DNA of 64,000 bases, from contig NZ_CP107009.1 in the NCBI RefSeq assembly GCF_025725665.1, positions 992,001 to 1,056,000 of the forward strand. The letters run 5' to 3'. Position 1 is the first letter of the stretch. Every line of letters starts with the position of its first letter. Positions 29,031 through 39,838 of the stretch are shown here, piece by piece. The notes under the pieces are model-generated. The model was not told where the DNA came from. It searched no databases and saw only the letters and a program-made list of their open reading frames with translations. The stretch is from Halomonas sp. LR3S48 (GTDB lineage: Bacteria > Pseudomonadota > Gammaproteobacteria > Pseudomonadales > Halomonadaceae). Both the position numbers and the translations under genes were made by a program.

Positions 29031-32000
29031 ATGCTCGAACTTCGAGGCGCGCCTGCCCTTTCCGCTTTCCGTCACGACAAGCTGCTGGCTGCCCTGCGCG
29101 CACGGGTTCCCGAGGTCGAGTCCCTGCACGCCGCCTACGTGCATTTCGTGGATCACGACGGTGAATTCTCCGATGAGGAGCACCATCTCCTCGGCCAACT
29201 GCTCGATTACGGCATCAGGAGCGGGAGCGACGACTCCCGAGGCGCGTCGGATAGCGAAGGTCAGCTGTTTCTGGTTGTGCCACGCATCGGCACCCAGTCG
29301 CCGTGGTCGTCCAAGGCCACCGACATCGCCCGCAACTGCGGCCTGGGCAAGGTGCGCCGGATCGAGCGCGGGATCGCCTACCGAGTGGCGCTCAAGGCGC
29401 CGATGTCCGAAGCGGCCTTCACGGCGATTCGCGAGACCCTGCATGATCGCATGACGGAGAATGTGCTGACCGATGCCTCCGATGCCGCCCGGCTGTTCGC
29501 CCATCATGAACCGGCACCGCTGGGGCAGGTGGATATTCTCGAAGGCGGTCGGGCGGCACTGGAGGAGGCCAATCTTGCCCTGGGGCTGGCGCTGGCCGAT
29601 GATGAGATCGACTACCTGGCCGCTGCCTTCCGCGATCTGGAGCGCAATCCCACCGACGTCGAGTTGATGATGTTCGCCCAGGCCAACTCCGAGCACTGCC
29701 GGCATAAGATCTTCAACGCCGACTGGGTGATCGACGGCGAAGCGCAGACCCATTCGCTGTTCAAGATGATCAAGAACACCTACCAGGCCTCGCCCGACGA
29801 TATTCTTTCCGCCTACAGCGACAACGCCGCGGTGATCAAGGGGGCCACGGCGCCGCGCTTCTTCGCCGCGCCGCTGACCGGCAAGGCCGCCGAGCGCGCC
29901 GTGTACGGTTCACGGCGCGAGCCGATCCACATCCTGATGAAGGTGGAGACCCACAACCATCCCACGGCGATCGCCCCCTATCCGGGGGCGGCCACCGGCG
30001 CGGGTGGCGAGATTCGCGACGAAGGGGCCACCGGCATCGGCGGCAAACCCAAGGCCGGCCTCACCGGCTTTACCGTTTCCAACCTGCGTATTCCGGAGTT
30101 CGTACAGCCTTGGGAGGCGTTCGACTACGGCAAGCCCGAGCGCATGCAGTCGGCGCTTGCGATCATGCTCGAGGGTCCCATCGGTGGTGCGTCGTTCAAC
30201 AACGAGTTCGGTCGTCCCAATCTCGCCGGCTACTTCCGCACCTACGAGCAGGACATTCTGGGGGCCGGCGGCATCGAGCGGCGTGGCTACCACAAGCCGA
30301 TCATGATCGCTGGCGGCTACGGCAACATTCGTGAAGGCCACGTGCAGAAAGGTGAGATTCCCGTCGGCGGCAAGCTGATCGTGATGGGCGGGCCGGCCAT
30401 GCTGATCGGCCTGGGTGGCGGGGCGGCCTCGTCGATGGCCTCCGGCACATCCAGTGCCGACCTCGACTTCGCCTCGGTGCAGCGCGAGAACCCCGAGATG
30501 GAACGACGTGCCCAGGAGGTGATCGACCGTTGCTGGGCACTGGGCGAGGCCAACCCCATCCGCTTCTTCCATGATGTGGGCGCCGGTGGGCTGTCCAATG
30601 CCTTGCCGGAGCTGGTCAAGGACGGCGAACGCGGCGGTCGCTTCGAGCTGCGTGCGGTGCCCAACGCCGAGCCGGGCATGAGCCCGCTGGAAATCTGGTG
30701 CAACGAGGCCCAGGAGCGCTACGTGTTGGCGGTTGCTCCAGAGGATCTCGACACCTTCGATGCGCTGTGTGCCCGCGAGCGCTGCCCCTACGCGGTGGTC
30801 GGCGAGGCCACCGAGGCGCATCACCTGGAAGTGCATGACGGCCACTTCAACACCAGGCCCGTCGATCTGCCGATGAGCGTACTGTTCGGCAAGCCGCCGA
30901 AGATGCAGCGTGAATTCCAGCGCCAGAGCCTGGAATTGCCCGGCGTGATGCTCGACAACCTCGACCTGCGTGAGGCGATGGAGCGCGTGCTGCGCCTGCC
31001 CACGGTGGCCTCGAAGAGCTTCCTGATCACCATCGGCGATCGCTCGATTACCGGCATGGTGGCTCGCGACCAGATGGTCGGCCCCTGGCAGGTGCCGGTG
31101 GCCGACGTCGCCGTGACCACCGCGAGCTTCGATACCCATGCCGGCGAGGCCATGGCCATGGGCGAACGTCCGCCGGTGGCGTTGATCGACCCGGCCGCCA
31201 GCGCCCGCCTGGCGGTGGCCGAGACTATCACCAACCTGGCTGCCGCGCCCATCGAGAAGCTTGGCGACATCAAGCTCTCCGCCAACTGGATGAGCGCCGC
31301 CGATCACGTCGGCGAGAACCAGGCGCTGTTCGATGCCGTCCACGCGGTAGGCATGGAACTCTGCCCGGCGCTGGGCATTGCGATTCCGGTAGGCAAGGAC
31401 TCCATGTCCATGCGCACCGCCTGGCAGGCGGACGACGGCGACGAAGCCGGGGAGAAGAGCATTACCGCGCCGCTCACGCTAGTGGTCACCGGCTTCGCCC
31501 CGGTCACCGATGCGCTGAAGACCCTGACGCCGCAGATCAACCTCGACCAGGACGAGAGCGACCTGATCCTGATCGACCTGGGTGGCGGCAGGAACCGCCT
31601 GGGCGGCTCGGCCTTGGCGCAGGTCTACGGCCAGCTCGGCAACGAGTGCCCCGATCTCGACGATCCGGAGGATCTCAAGGCGTTCTTCGCCGTGATCCAG
31701 GGGCTCAACCGTGACGGCAAGCTGCTGGCCTACCACGACCGCAGCGACGGCGGCCTTCTGGTGACCCTGCTGGAGATGGCCTTCGCCGCCCGTGCCGGCC
31801 TCGAGATCAAGCTCGACTGGCTGATCGACGAACCCACCCAGGCGGTAGATGCGCTGTTTGCCGAGGAGCTCGGCGCGGTGATCCAGATCAACCGGAAGCA
31901 TACCGAAGAGGTGCTGGCCCAGTTCGCCGCGGCGGGCATCGAGACATGCGGCGTCATCGCTCGGCCGCGCTACGACGATCAGGTGCGTGTGACTCTGTTC

Positions 32001-32978
32001 GAGGAGCCACTGCTGGAGACCACCCGGCTGCTGACCCAGCGCACCTGGGCCGAGGCCAGCTATCGCATGCAGGCGCTGCGCGACAATCCGGAGTGCGCCA
32101 AGAGCGAGTTCGATGGCCTGCTCGATGGCCGCGACCCGGGCCTCTCGGCCAGCCCTACCTTCGACGTCGACGAGGACGTTGCCGCTCCGTTCGTCAACAC
32201 GGCGCGCCCGGCGGTGGCGATCCTGCGCGAGCAGGGCGTCAACGGTCATGTGGAAATGGCCTGGGCCTTCGATCACGCCGGCTTCGAATCGGTGGACGTG
32301 CACATGAGCGACATCCTCGAGGGGCGTGTCGTACTCGATGAATTCAAGGGGCTGGTGGCCTGCGGCGGCTTCTCCTACGGCGACGTGCTCGGCGCTGGCG
32401 GCGGCTGGGCCAAGTCGGTCCTGTTCAACCCGCGTGCACGGGAGCAGTTCGCTACCTTTTTCGAGCGCGACGACAGCTTCGGTCTCGGCGTGTGCAATGG
32501 CTGCCAGATGTTCGCCCAGCTCAAGGAGCTGATCCCAGGTGCCGAGAACTGGCCGCGCTTCGTGCGCAACGAATCCGAACAGTTCGAGGCGCGGGTGGCC
32601 ATGGTCCAGGTGGAGCAAAGCCCCTCGATCCTGCTTTCCGGCATGGAAGGCTCGCGGTTGCCGATCGCCGTGGCTCATGGAGAGGGCCGCGCCGAGTTTC
32701 GCGACAGCGCCCACCTGCGCAGCATGCAGGGAAGCGCCCAGATTGCCTTGCGCTACGTCGACAACTACGGCCAGGTAACGACCCACTACCCGGCCAACCC
32801 CAACGGCTCGCCTTCCGGCATCACTGGCCTGACTACGCCGGATGGGCGTGTCACCATCATGATGCCTCACCCGGAGCGGGTGGTGCGTGCAGTGAGCAAC
32901 TCCTGGCGTCCTGCGGAATGGACCCAGGACGGCGCCTGGATGCGGCTGTTCCGCAACGCCCGCGTGTGGCTTGGCTGA
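29031..32978 (+). CDS. purL: Phosphoribosylformylglycinamidine synthase PurL (single-chain)
   Basis: A 1315-residue proteobacterial-type FGAM synthetase for step four of purine synthesis. The N-terminal domain begins [11 protein letters not shown]; the synthetase halves show [36 protein letters not shown] and [12 protein letters not shown]; the C-terminal glutaminase domain carries the nucleophile Cys in GVCNGCQMF and the catalytic His-Glu near MPHPERV. The length is about 20 residues above E. coli. ATG 29031 gives the family N-terminus; an ATG at 29010 is unlikely. Confidence 0.97.
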   Translation: MLELRGAPALSAFRHDKLLAALRARVPEVESLHAAYVHFVDHDGEFSDEEHHLLGQLLDYGIRSGSDDSRGASDSEGQLFLVVPRIGTQSPWSSKATDIARNCGLGKVRRIERGIAYRVALKAPMSEAAFTAIRETLHDRMTENVLTDASDAARLFAHHEPAPLGQVDILEGGRAALEEANLALGLALADDEIDYLAAAFRDLERNPTDVELMMFAQANSEHCRHKIFNADWVIDGEAQTHSLFKMIKNTYQASPDDILSAYSDNAAVIKGATAPRFFAAPLTGKAAERAVYGSRREPIHILMKVETHNHPTAIAPYPGAATGAGGEIRDEGATGIGGKPKAGLTGFTVSNLRIPEFVQPWEAFDYGKPERMQSALAIMLEGPIGGASFNNEFGRPNLAGYFRTYEQDILGAGGIERRGYHKPIMIAGGYGNIREGHVQKGEIPVGGKLIVMGGPAMLIGLGGGAASSMASGTSSADLDFASVQRENPEMERRAQEVIDRCWALGEANPIRFFHDVGAGGLSNALPELVKDGERGGRFELRAVPNAEPGMSPLEIWCNEAQERYVLAVAPEDLDTFDALCARERCPYAVVGEATEAHHLEVHDGHFNTRPVDLPMSVLFGKPPKMQREFQRQSLELPGVMLDNLDLREAMERVLRLPTVASKSFLITIGDRSITGMVARDQMVGPWQVPVADVAVTTASFDTHAGEAMAMGERPPVALIDPAASARLAVAETITNLAAAPIEKLGDIKLSANWMSAADHVGENQALFDAVHAVGMELCPALGIAIPVGKDSMSMRTAWQADDGDEAGEKSITAPLTLVVTGFAPVTDALKTLTPQINLDQDESDLILIDLGGGRNRLGGSALAQVYGQLGNECPDLDDPEDLKAFFAVIQGLNRDGKLLAYHDRSDGGLLVTLLEMAFAARAGLEIKLDWLIDEPTQAVDALFAEELGAVIQINRKHTEEVLAQFAAAGIETCGVIARPRYDDQVRVTLFEEPLLETTRLLTQRTWAEASYRMQALRDNPECAKSEFDGLLDGRDPGLSASPTFDVDEDVAAPFVNTARPAVAILREQGVNGHVEMAWAFDHAGFESVDVHMSDILEGRVVLDEFKGLVACGGFSYGDVLGAGGGWAKSVLFNPRAREQFATFFERDDSFGLGVCNGCQMFAQLKELIPGAENWPRFVRNESEQFEARVAMVQVEQSPSILLSGMEGSRLPIAVAHGEGRAEFRDSAHLRSMQGSAQIALRYVDNYGQVTTHYPANPNGSPSGITGLTTPDGRVTIMMPHPERVVRAVSNSWRPAEWTQDGAWMRLFRNARVWLG

Positions 32979-32999
32979 TTCCCGGTCGGCATGAAATGA

Positions 33000-33025
33000 A
33001 AGAGGCGGCCTGCGGGCCGCCTCTT
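33000..33025 (+). terminator. Terminator hairpin after purL
   Basis: 11-bp perfect stem AAGAGGCGGCC / GGCCGCCTCTT with a 4-base TGCG loop, 21 bases after the purL stop. The downstream T run is short (CTTCGTT), so it is a moderate intrinsic terminator. Confidence 0.7.
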
Positions 33026-33089
33026 CGTTGCTGCTGTATGGGCTCATCCCTGCCATTTCATGGCGGGTTGCGCTGCCTGGGGGCATCGT

Positions 33090-33608
33090 TCAGGCGCGCT
33101 GCTCCATTTGCGTCTGTTCATTGCGAGAGGAGAGAAAGTCACTGCGAGAGGAGAGAAAGCCTTCCAGCACGATATGCTCCGCCCGCTTCTGCTTGATCAC
33201 TGCCGTCAAAGCGGGATAGAGCGCCGGGACGGTGCTGGCTTCGCGCAGGTGCTCGTGGAAGTGCAGCGAGTACCCGGCGTCGGCCACTGCCTGGGTCAGG
33301 ACCTCATAGGCCACTGCCTGGGTGCTGACGAAGAAAGGAGGCGTTGAGGCAGCGTTTGGTTGTGCCTGGGTGGTGGAGACTTCCGGAAGCCCTAACTGGC
33401 GTGAGAGGCGGCGCAGCTCCTCGACGCGCATTTCGCATTGTATTCCGAGTGACGCCATCAGGCGGCTCACGGCGGTATCGAAAGGCAGGAAACTGAAGGC
33501 AAGTCGTCGGTAGCGTGTCACCTCGGCGCGTTCGTGCGCCTCGGCGAGTGTCAACAGCTCATCCAGCACCAGGGCCAGCCTGGTTATCCTTGTTGCTTTT
33601 TCTGGCAT
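33090..33608 (-). CDS. Hypothetical helical protein
   Basis: A 172-residue protein not recognised by family. ATG 33608 has a GAGGA site 7 bases upstream. The first 90 residues look helical and charged (LALVLDELLTLAEAHERAEV, then MRVEELRRLSRQLGLPE), followed by a short Thr/Pro/Ala linker and a second helical part. The C-terminus contains FLSSRSDFLSSRNEQ, encoded by a 21-base tandem duplication. The spacing of acidic residues recalls four-helix ferritin-like proteins, but no clear metal motif is seen. The frame is open back to 33773 (GTG), but that segment looks non-coding. Confidence 0.55.
   Translation of the reverse strand: MPEKATRITRLALVLDELLTLAEAHERAEVTRYRRLAFSFLPFDTAVSRLMASLGIQCEMRVEELRRLSRQLGLPEVSTTQAQPNAASTPPFFVSTQAVAYEVLTQAVADAGYSLHFHEHLREASTVPALYPALTAVIKQKRAEHIVLEGFLSSRSDFLSSRNEQTQMEQRA
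33122..33159. repeat. Tandem duplication, 17-base identical units at 21-base period
   Basis: TGCGAGAGGAGAGAAAG occurs at 33122-33138 and again at 33143-33159. The 21-base period keeps the reading frame of the antisense gene and duplicates seven residues (FLSSRSD/FLSSRNE) at its C-terminal end. Confidence 0.8.
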
Positions 33609-33909
33609 GGCGGTGTCCTCATGTCGAAGGCCGAGCATCAATCGCTCCCCCGCATCGTATGCGGCTTCGATGATGTTCAGAGAATGCCCTCGGTTTGCAT
33701 GACCTTCATCAAGTTTCGCGACGTTTAGGTCCGAACAACCAGTGATTCCATCCACGGGTATGACGAAAGCCACGCTACTACCCCATCGCCCTTGTTGGCT
33801 TCGTCAGACACAGCGCTGAATCTTCACTATAGACGAACTACGGAAAAATCCATCGAAGCAAAATGAAACGAAGGTTTGACAACTGTCGTCGCCGCGCCAG
33901 ACTGCCTTG
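33609..33909. other. Intergenic region, divergent promoters
   Basis: About 300 bases between the divergent hypothetical gene and the enoyl-CoA hydratase gene. The part at 33820-33880 is noticeably A/T-richer and probably contains promoters. No gene, repeat or convincing operator was found. Confidence 0.4.
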
Positions 33910-34737
33910 ATGAATGACATGAGGCAGCCAGGCATGACACAGCAAGTTTTTCATGAGCGGGTGACACTTACGTTTCAAAACCATGTGGCCGAGGTCTCCC
34001 TGGCGAGGCCTCGCGAGCACAACGGCCTCGACTGGGCGATGATGGATGCCCTGCTGGCATCGCAGCAGAGCCTGTGCGAACTCGACGGTTTACGCGCCGT
34101 GGTACTCAAGGGGGAGGGGGAGAGCTTCTGCGCTGGCCTCGACATGACTGCGATCATGTCCTGCCCCGAGCGTTTGCCCTCGTTGCTGGCTGCCGACGGG
34201 CAGGGTCTCAATCCGGTACAGCGTCTGGCGCTGGGCTGGCGCGAGGCAGGCGTGCCGGTAATTGCCGCCCTGCATGGGCATGTCTATGGCGGCGGGCTGC
34301 AGGTCGCCCTGGGCGCCGACATTCGCGTGGTGCATCCCGAGGCTAGGCTGGCGCTGCTGGAGATCGTCTGGGGCATCATCCCTGACATGGGCATCAGTGT
34401 GACCGGTGCGGGCATTCGCAGCGACGTGCTGCGCGAACTGGCCTGGACGGGGCGCAAGGTGAACGGCAGCGAAGCGGTCATGCTGGGCCTGGCCACACGC
34501 CTGGCCGACGACCCGCAGAGCACCGCTCGCGACATCGCCACGGCGGTTGCGGCCCGTTCGCCCAAGGCCGTGGCCGCAGCCCGTGAACTTTTCTCCCGGG
34601 CCCCCGGCATGTCCGAGCGCGAGAGCCTGGCGCTGGAAGCGAGCCTGCAGCGGGGCCTGCTAGGCGGCGAGGAGCAACTGGAGGCCGTGGCGGCCCGGAT
34701 GGCCGGGCGCGAGCCGCGTTACACCGGCTCACGTTGA
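33910..34737 (+). CDS. Enoyl-CoA hydratase/isomerase (crotonase) family protein
   Basis: A 275-residue crotonase-fold protein. Oxyanion-hole motifs appear as [12 protein letters not shown] and [19 protein letters not shown], followed by [13 protein letters not shown]. The Asp of the GIIPDMG region lies where many members carry an acidic catalytic residue; the position used by true hydratases (Glu in the AxxG loop) is not obviously filled, so the reaction cannot be fixed. AGGC before ATG 33934 makes a start 8 residues later possible. It is followed by radD 16 bases downstream, possibly co-transcribed. Confidence 0.88.
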   Translation: MNDMRQPGMTQQVFHERVTLTFQNHVAEVSLARPREHNGLDWAMMDALLASQQSLCELDGLRAVVLKGEGESFCAGLDMTAIMSCPERLPSLLAADGQGLNPVQRLALGWREAGVPVIAALHGHVYGGGLQVALGADIRVVHPEARLALLEIVWGIIPDMGISVTGAGIRSDVLRELAWTGRKVNGSEAVMLGLATRLADDPQSTARDIATAVAARSPKAVAAARELFSRAPGMSERESLALEASLQRGLLGGEEQLEAVAARMAGREPRYTGSR

Positions 34738-34753
34738 CCTGACGGAGAGCCCG

Positions 34754-36655
34754 ATGGCGGTTAATATGGCGGGCCTCGACCGTCAGTCTGACTCGCCAAT
34801 GCGTTCTGTCTCCGTAGCTGCCATGTCTCCTGTTCGTTACCCTACGCTGCGCCCCTATCAGCAGGAGGCGGTGCGCCGCGTGGTGACGCACTTTCGTGGC
34901 AGCGACGAGCCGGCGGTGGTGGTGCTGCCCACCGGTAGCGGCAAGTCGCTGGTGATCGCGGAGTTGGCACGACTCGCCCGTGGGCGAGTGCTGGTGCTCG
35001 CCCACGTACGCGAACTGGTGGAACAGAACCATGCCAAGTACCTAGCCTACGGCCTCGAGGCGGATATCTTCAGTGCCGGGCTGGGGCGCAAGGAGAGCGT
35101 GCGGCAGGTGGTGTTCGGCTCGGTGCAGTCGGTGGTACGCAACCTGGAGCGCTTCGACCCCGCATCTCAGGGGCAGGCCAATTTCACTCTGCTGGTGATC
35201 GACGAATGCCATCGGGTCTCGTCGGACAAGGATGCCAGCTACCGTCGCGTGATCGAGCGCCTGCGCCACGCCAATCCGCGGCTCAAGGTGCTGGGACTGA
35301 CCGCCACGCCCTACCGCCTGGGGCAGGGCTTCATCTATCACCGTCACCATCATGGCATGGTGCGCGGCGACGACGACTGCTTCTTTCGCGACTGCGTGTT
35401 CGAGCAGCCGCTGCGGCTGATGGTCAGGCAGGGCTACCTGGCCGAGCCACGGCGCGTGGATGCTGCCGTGGAGCGCTACGACTTCGCCTCGCTTCGTCCG
35501 GCTGCCAGCGGACTGTTTCGCGAGGAGGAGCTCAACCGGGTAGTGGCGGGCAGCCGCGCCACGCCGGGCATCGTCGCCGAGATCGTCGAACGCGCCGCCG
35601 AGCGCCGGGGCGTGATGCTGTTCGCCGCTACCGTGGCCCACGCCGAGGAGATCCTCGGCTACTTGTCGCCTGAAGAGTCGGCACTGATCACCGGCGAGAC
35701 GCCATCACGCGAGCGCGAGCGGATCATCGCGGCCTTCAAGGCACAAGAACTCAAGTACCTGGTCAACGTGGCGGTGCTGACCACCGGCTTCGACGCGCCC
35801 CACGTCGACCTGATTGCGATCCTGCGGCCCACCGAGTCGGTGAGCCTCTATCAGCAGATCGTCGGCCGCGGCCTGCGCCTTGCGCCGGGCAAGGCCGACT
35901 GCCTGATCCTGGATTACGCCGGCAACCCCTGGGACCTCTACGCGCCGGAAGTGGGCAGCCCGCGGCCGGCCTCGGGCACCGAGCCGGTGCAGGTCGAATG
36001 CCCCGCCTGCGGCCATGCCAACCTGTTCTGGGGCCGGCGCGACGGCGAACTGGTCATCGAACACTTCGGCAGGCGCTGCCAAGGTCTCATCACCGATCCT
36101 GGCCCTTCCAGCGGAGAGGGGAATGGCCAGCGCGGCGCGGCGGTGGGCGCCTGTAAACAGTATCAGTGTGAATTTCGCTTTCGCTTCAAGACCTGCGGTG
36201 AGTGCGGCGCCGAGAATGATATCGCCGCGCGGCGTTGCCACGGCTGCGAGATCCTGCTGGTCGACGCCGACGACAAGCTCAAGGAGGCGCTGCGCCTCAA
36301 GGACGCTCGAGTGCTCCGCGTGGCCGGCATGCAGCTCGAAGCTACCGTCAATGGCCGCGGGCTGCCGCGGCTCAAGGTCACCTACCATGACGAGGATGGG
36401 GCCAGCCTGAGCGAGTGGTTCGCGCTGGAGACGCCGGCTCAGCGTGCCGCCTTCGGTGCCGTATTCCTGCGCGACCACCTGCGTGCCCCGGGCGTGAGAT
36501 GGCAGCCGATGACGCCAGAGGAGGTGATCGCCGAGCGACGACGCCTTCGCCATCCGGACTTCGTGGTGGGGCGCCGGGTAGGCCGCCACTGGCAGGTGCG
36601 CGAGAAACTGTTCGACTACACCGGGCGCTATCGCAAGGCGGAGACGGCGGAGTAG
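34754..36655 (+). CDS. radD: Superfamily 2 helicase/ATPase RadD (YejH)
   Basis: A 633-residue protein very close to E. coli RadD throughout. Walker A PTGSGKS, DECH box VIDECHR, motif [13 protein letters not shown], motif [33 protein letters not shown] and QIVGRGLRL. Two Cys clusters ([12 protein letters not shown] and CGECGAEND...CHGCE) probably bind zinc. RadD acts in recombinational repair and binds SSB. Start 34754 has GGAGAG 5 bases upstream but adds 23 residues before the usual N-terminus; ATG 34823 would match E. coli better but has no ribosome site. Confidence 0.95.
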   Translation: MAVNMAGLDRQSDSPMRSVSVAAMSPVRYPTLRPYQQEAVRRVVTHFRGSDEPAVVVLPTGSGKSLVIAELARLARGRVLVLAHVRELVEQNHAKYLAYGLEADIFSAGLGRKESVRQVVFGSVQSVVRNLERFDPASQGQANFTLLVIDECHRVSSDKDASYRRVIERLRHANPRLKVLGLTATPYRLGQGFIYHRHHHGMVRGDDDCFFRDCVFEQPLRLMVRQGYLAEPRRVDAAVERYDFASLRPAASGLFREEELNRVVAGSRATPGIVAEIVERAAERRGVMLFAATVAHAEEILGYLSPEESALITGETPSRERERIIAAFKAQELKYLVNVAVLTTGFDAPHVDLIAILRPTESVSLYQQIVGRGLRLAPGKADCLILDYAGNPWDLYAPEVGSPRPASGTEPVQVECPACGHANLFWGRRDGELVIEHFGRRCQGLITDPGPSSGEGNGQRGAAVGACKQYQCEFRFRFKTCGECGAENDIAARRCHGCEILLVDADDKLKEALRLKDARVLRVAGMQLEATVNGRGLPRLKVTYHDEDGASLSEWFALETPAQRAAFGAVFLRDHLRAPGVRWQPMTPEEVIAERRRLRHPDFVVGRRVGRHWQVREKLFDYTGRYRKAETAE

Positions 36656-36659
36656 GGGG

Positions 36660-37244
36660 TCAGGTCGAGCTGTCGACCTGCTTGGCATCGCCTTCCTGCG
36701 TGGCTGTGGTTTGGGGCTCATCGGAACCAGCCATCCCGGTATCGCTGCCGTCGGATGAGGAAGAGCGCGTCTGTCTATTGTCGGCAAGCTCGCTGAAAGC
36801 ACCCTGGAGGAGTTCGTTCTCGGGATCCATGTCGATATTGCCGTGGAAAGTGCTGCCGTCCTCGAGCATCAGGCATGGCGTCACGATCGTTCCCCTGACG
36901 GTGGCGCCCTTGTGGATCGTGGCGCGATGCGATGCCACGAGATTGCCCTCGACCTCTCCCGAGACATGCAAGGTGTGCGCGTAGACGTCACCGACGATGC
37001 GACCGCTGCTCCCCAGGGTGACGGTATTCTGCTTGCAGGTGATCGTTCCCTCGACGTGCCCTTCCACGGTCAGGTCCTCGCCGGCATCGATGTCCCCCTG
37101 TACGCGAGTGTGGCCGCCGATCACCGAAACGCTGGATCGCGTCGAGGGCGTTTCCTGCCGAAGCGGGGAAGTCCGGCTGCTATCGGCCGCGACGACGCTG
37201 GCCGCCATTGCTTCCGGTTGACGGTGCTTTGCCTTGTGGAACAT
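36660..37244 (-). CDS. Bactofilin (polymer-forming cytoskeletal protein)
   Basis: A 194-residue protein with a central beta-helical bactofilin domain (about 40-140; SVIGGHTRVQGDIDAGEDLT, VEGHVEGTI, GRIVGDVYAHTLHVSGEVEG, GATVRGTI) and polar tails on both sides. ATG 37244 has GGAGG 6 bases upstream. Bactofilins polymerise without nucleotide and act in cell shape, stalk or chromosome organisation. No membrane segment is present. It is divergent from a second bactofilin-like gene and convergent with radD. Confidence 0.92.
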   Translation of the reverse strand: MFHKAKHRQPEAMAASVVAADSSRTSPLRQETPSTRSSVSVIGGHTRVQGDIDAGEDLTVEGHVEGTITCKQNTVTLGSSGRIVGDVYAHTLHVSGEVEGNLVASHRATIHKGATVRGTIVTPCLMLEDGSTFHGNIDMDPENELLQGAFSELADNRQTRSSSSDGSDTGMAGSDEPQTTATQEGDAKQVDSST

Positions 37245-37396
37245 GCAAGCCTCCAAGATCGACGTTAGCCAAGCAGCCTAGCTCGCTTACGCCGATCTCA
37301 AAGCGCAGAGCTATGCGGGATCAAGTGGCCTTTTCTCGACACCGCGGGTGACGCGGGGCGCCTATAAGAGGGGATACGAGAGCATGGAGCGGGAAT

Positions 37397-37939
37397 GTGG
37401 GGATTCAAACATGGCTTATCTTGCTCGGCGTGGCTGCCATGACGCTTATCGTCTGGGACGGAGGGCGACGCAAGAGAAGGCGCCTCGCCGTGGGCGTGGT
37501 GCAGAATGCGGCGCCGATGGTGCGTGCTGATCAGGTGCGCCCACTTCCGACCGCATCGACGGGGGAGCCGGTGGCCAGTGCCGAGGGACGGCCCATCGTT
37601 CATGTGCCGCATGACACCGAAGGGAGTCGTATCGGTATGGCGACGCGAGTGTCGGGCAGGCTCACCGCCAACGAGCCGGTCACGGTCAAGGGCTGCATCG
37701 AGGGGGCCGTCATCGCCCGGGACCATCACGTCATGGTGACGATGAGCGGGAGAGTGTCGTCGTATCTGGAAGGACGCGAGGTCAGCGTCGATGGGGAGGT
37801 GGCGGGAAGGTTGAAGGCAGGGGACAAGATTACGCTACGATCGCGGGCTCGTGTGTGGGGTATCATGGAGGCCGAGCGGCTGGAGTGCCATGCCGGCGCG
37901 CATATTCAGGGGGAGGTCGCCCCGATGAAGGCTGGTTGA
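37397..37939 (+). CDS. Membrane-anchored bactofilin-like protein with ZipA-like N-terminus
   Basis: A 180-residue protein starting at GTG 37397 (GGAG 7 bases upstream; the ATG at 37395 is out of frame). Residues 3-30 (IQTWLILLGVAAMTLIVWDG then RRKRRR) resemble the single-span N-terminal anchor of ZipA, which starts with a similar W-L-I pattern and ends DG-RR. The C-terminal part (about 80-175) is a short bactofilin domain (TRVSGRLTANEPVTVKGCIE, GRVSSYLEGREVSVDGEVAG). It probably anchors a bactofilin polymer to the inner membrane. It precedes scpA by 82 bases on the same strand. Confidence 0.75.
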   Translation: MGIQTWLILLGVAAMTLIVWDGGRRKRRRLAVGVVQNAAPMVRADQVRPLPTASTGEPVASAEGRPIVHVPHDTEGSRIGMATRVSGRLTANEPVTVKGCIEGAVIARDHHVMVTMSGRVSSYLEGREVSVDGEVAGRLKAGDKITLRSRARVWGIMEAERLECHAGAHIQGEVAPMKAG

Positions 37940-38021
37940 GCCGGACTTACCCTGACCCCCGCGCTCTTGGTAGACTGCGTGATCGATCTTCAGACGAGCC
38001 CAGCCGGGAGGCCAGCCCCGC

Positions 38022-38963
38022 GTGAGCGAGACGCCCGATACGGCTGTTCCCGATCAGCCGGCCACCAGCGACACCGAGACCCAATCGGCGGTGCTGGCGC
38101 GGCTGTTCGACGAGCCGATCACCCAGTTGCCCGAGGATCTCTACATCCCGCCGGAGGCACTGCGGATCTTTCTCGAGGCGTTCGAGGGGCCGCTCGATCT
38201 GCTGCTCTACCTGATCCGCCGTCAGAACCTCGATATCCTGGCCATCGACGTCGCTGCCATCACTCGTCAGTACATCGAGTACGTCGAGCTGATGAAGGCG
38301 ATGGAGATCGAGCTGGCCGGCGAGTACCTGCTGATGGCGGCGATGCTGGCCGAGATCAAGTCGCGGACCCTGTTGCCACGCCCGCCCAAGGAAGGGGGCG
38401 ACGACGAGGAGGAGGATCCGCGGGCCGAACTGATCCGCCGCCTGCAGGAGTACGAGCAGCTCAAAAGCGCGGCCGAGGCCTTGGCCGAGCTGCCGCGGGT
38501 GGGGCGCGACTGGTTCCCGGCACGGGCGGCGTTACCGCCGTTGCAGGCGCGGGTGATCCATCCCGACGTGGAACTCGACGAGCTGCTCGGCGCGTTGGCC
38601 GGCATCCTGCGCCGGGCCGAACTCAACCAGGCCCATCAGGTAGGGCGCGAGGTGCTTTCGACCCGCGAGCGTATGCTGGCGATCATGGAGCGCCTCATCC
38701 ATGAGCACTACACGCCTTTCGAGGCGCTGTTCACCCTGGAAGAGGGGCGCGCCGGTGTCATCGTCACTTTCATGGCCATCCTTGAACTTGCCAAGGAGGC
38801 GATGATCGAGATCGTGCAGAACGCGCCGCTGTCGCCGATCCACGTGCGCGCCCGTGCACCGCGAGAGGAGTCGGGAGAGGAAGCCTTCGAAGACGAGGGC
38901 GCCGACGGCGAGAGTCCCTTTGCCGAGGAGGGGAGCATGTCCGGGAAGGGTGATACTGCATGA
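38022..38963 (+). CDS. scpA: Segregation and condensation protein ScpA
   Basis: A 313-residue kleisin of the SMC-ScpAB complex. The N-terminal SMC-neck-binding domain shows FEGPLDLLLYLIRRQNLDIL and EYLLMAAMLAEIKSRTLLP; the C-terminal winged-helix domain shows FEALFTLEEGRAGVIVTFMA, ILELAKEAMI. An extra acidic tail of about 35 residues follows. The start is a GTG at 38022 with GGGAGG about 10 bases upstream. The stop overlaps scpB. No smc gene is in the window. Confidence 0.95.
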   Translation: MSETPDTAVPDQPATSDTETQSAVLARLFDEPITQLPEDLYIPPEALRIFLEAFEGPLDLLLYLIRRQNLDILAIDVAAITRQYIEYVELMKAMEIELAGEYLLMAAMLAEIKSRTLLPRPPKEGGDDEEEDPRAELIRRLQEYEQLKSAAEALAELPRVGRDWFPARAALPPLQARVIHPDVELDELLGALAGILRRAELNQAHQVGREVLSTRERMLAIMERLIHEHYTPFEALFTLEEGRAGVIVTFMAILELAKEAMIEIVQNAPLSPIHVRARAPREESGEEAFEDEGADGESPFAEEGSMSGKGDTA

Positions 38964-39838
38964 CCGCCATGGAGCTGCCCGACAGCCTCGATGATATCCT
39001 CGAGGCGGCGCTGCTGGCGGCGGCCGAGCCGCTGTCGCTGGAGCGCCTCGAAGGGCTGTTCGACGACCACGAGCGGCCGCAGCGGCGCAGTCTGCGCGAG
39101 GCACTGGAACGAGTGGCGGGGCGCCACGAGCGCGGCGCCATGGAGCTGATCGAGACCGCCTCGGGTTATCAGCTGCGTATTCGTCCGCGCCTTTCACCCT
39201 GGGTCTCGCGACTGTGGGACGAACGCCCACAGCGCTACTCACGGGCACTGCTGGAGACCCTGGCGCTTATCGCCTATCGCCAGCCGGTGACCCGCGGTGA
39301 CATCGAAGAGGTGCGCGGTGTGGCGGTAAGCAGCTCGATCATGCGCACCCTGGCCGAACGTGGCTGGATTCGCGTGGTCGGGCACCGTGACGTGCCGGGC
39401 CGCCCGGCAGTCTATGCAACTACCCGCCAGTTCCTCGACGACTTCGGGCTCAAGACCCTGGACGAGCTGCCGCCCATGCACGAGCTCAAGGGCATGGCGG
39501 AGCCGGTATTCGAGGACGAGGCTCCGCCACCGCCCAGTGCGGTGCTGGCGCAGGCCGACGAGGATGCGCCGGGGGAAGAGGATGAGGTCGGGTACGAGGA
39601 CGATGAGGGTGAGTTCGAAGCGGAGCTCGAAGTAGAGCAGGAACATGGGCATGCTGGACATGCCGAAGCGACGGCCGGGACGGCCGACGTACCACACGCC
39701 GGGAAGGCGTCCGACAGGCCAGGACTGAGTTTCGCCGATCTCGAAGCTCGCCTGGCCGAACGTGCCCGCACCAGCGTCGATGATGACGGCGGAGCGGGGG
39801 CGGAATCCACCGTAGACGAGAAGTCAGACGACACATGA
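38960..39838 (+). CDS. scpB: Segregation and condensation protein ScpB
   Basis: A 292-residue ScpB with tandem winged-helix domains (about 10-185): [44 protein letters not shown]-like [15 protein letters not shown]. Beyond residue 190 lies an acidic, low-complexity extension of about 100 residues, longer than usual. ScpB dimers bind the middle of ScpA. ATG 38960 overlaps scpA, and the stop overlaps rluB, so the three are translationally coupled. Confidence 0.95.
   Translation: MTAMELPDSLDDILEAALLAAAEPLSLERLEGLFDDHERPQRRSLREALERVAGRHERGAMELIETASGYQLRIRPRLSPWVSRLWDERPQRYSRALLETLALIAYRQPVTRGDIEEVRGVAVSSSIMRTLAERGWIRVVGHRDVPGRPAVYATTRQFLDDFGLKTLDELPPMHELKGMAEPVFEDEAPPPPSAVLAQADEDAPGEEDEVGYEDDEGEFEAELEVEQEHGHAGHAEATAGTADVPHAGKASDRPGLSFADLEARLAERARTSVDDDGGAGAESTVDEKSDDT

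Noticed and set aside
31479..33086. 535-codon open frame antisense to purL
   Set aside because: Typical high-GC shadow frame; no recognisable domain and fully covered by purL.
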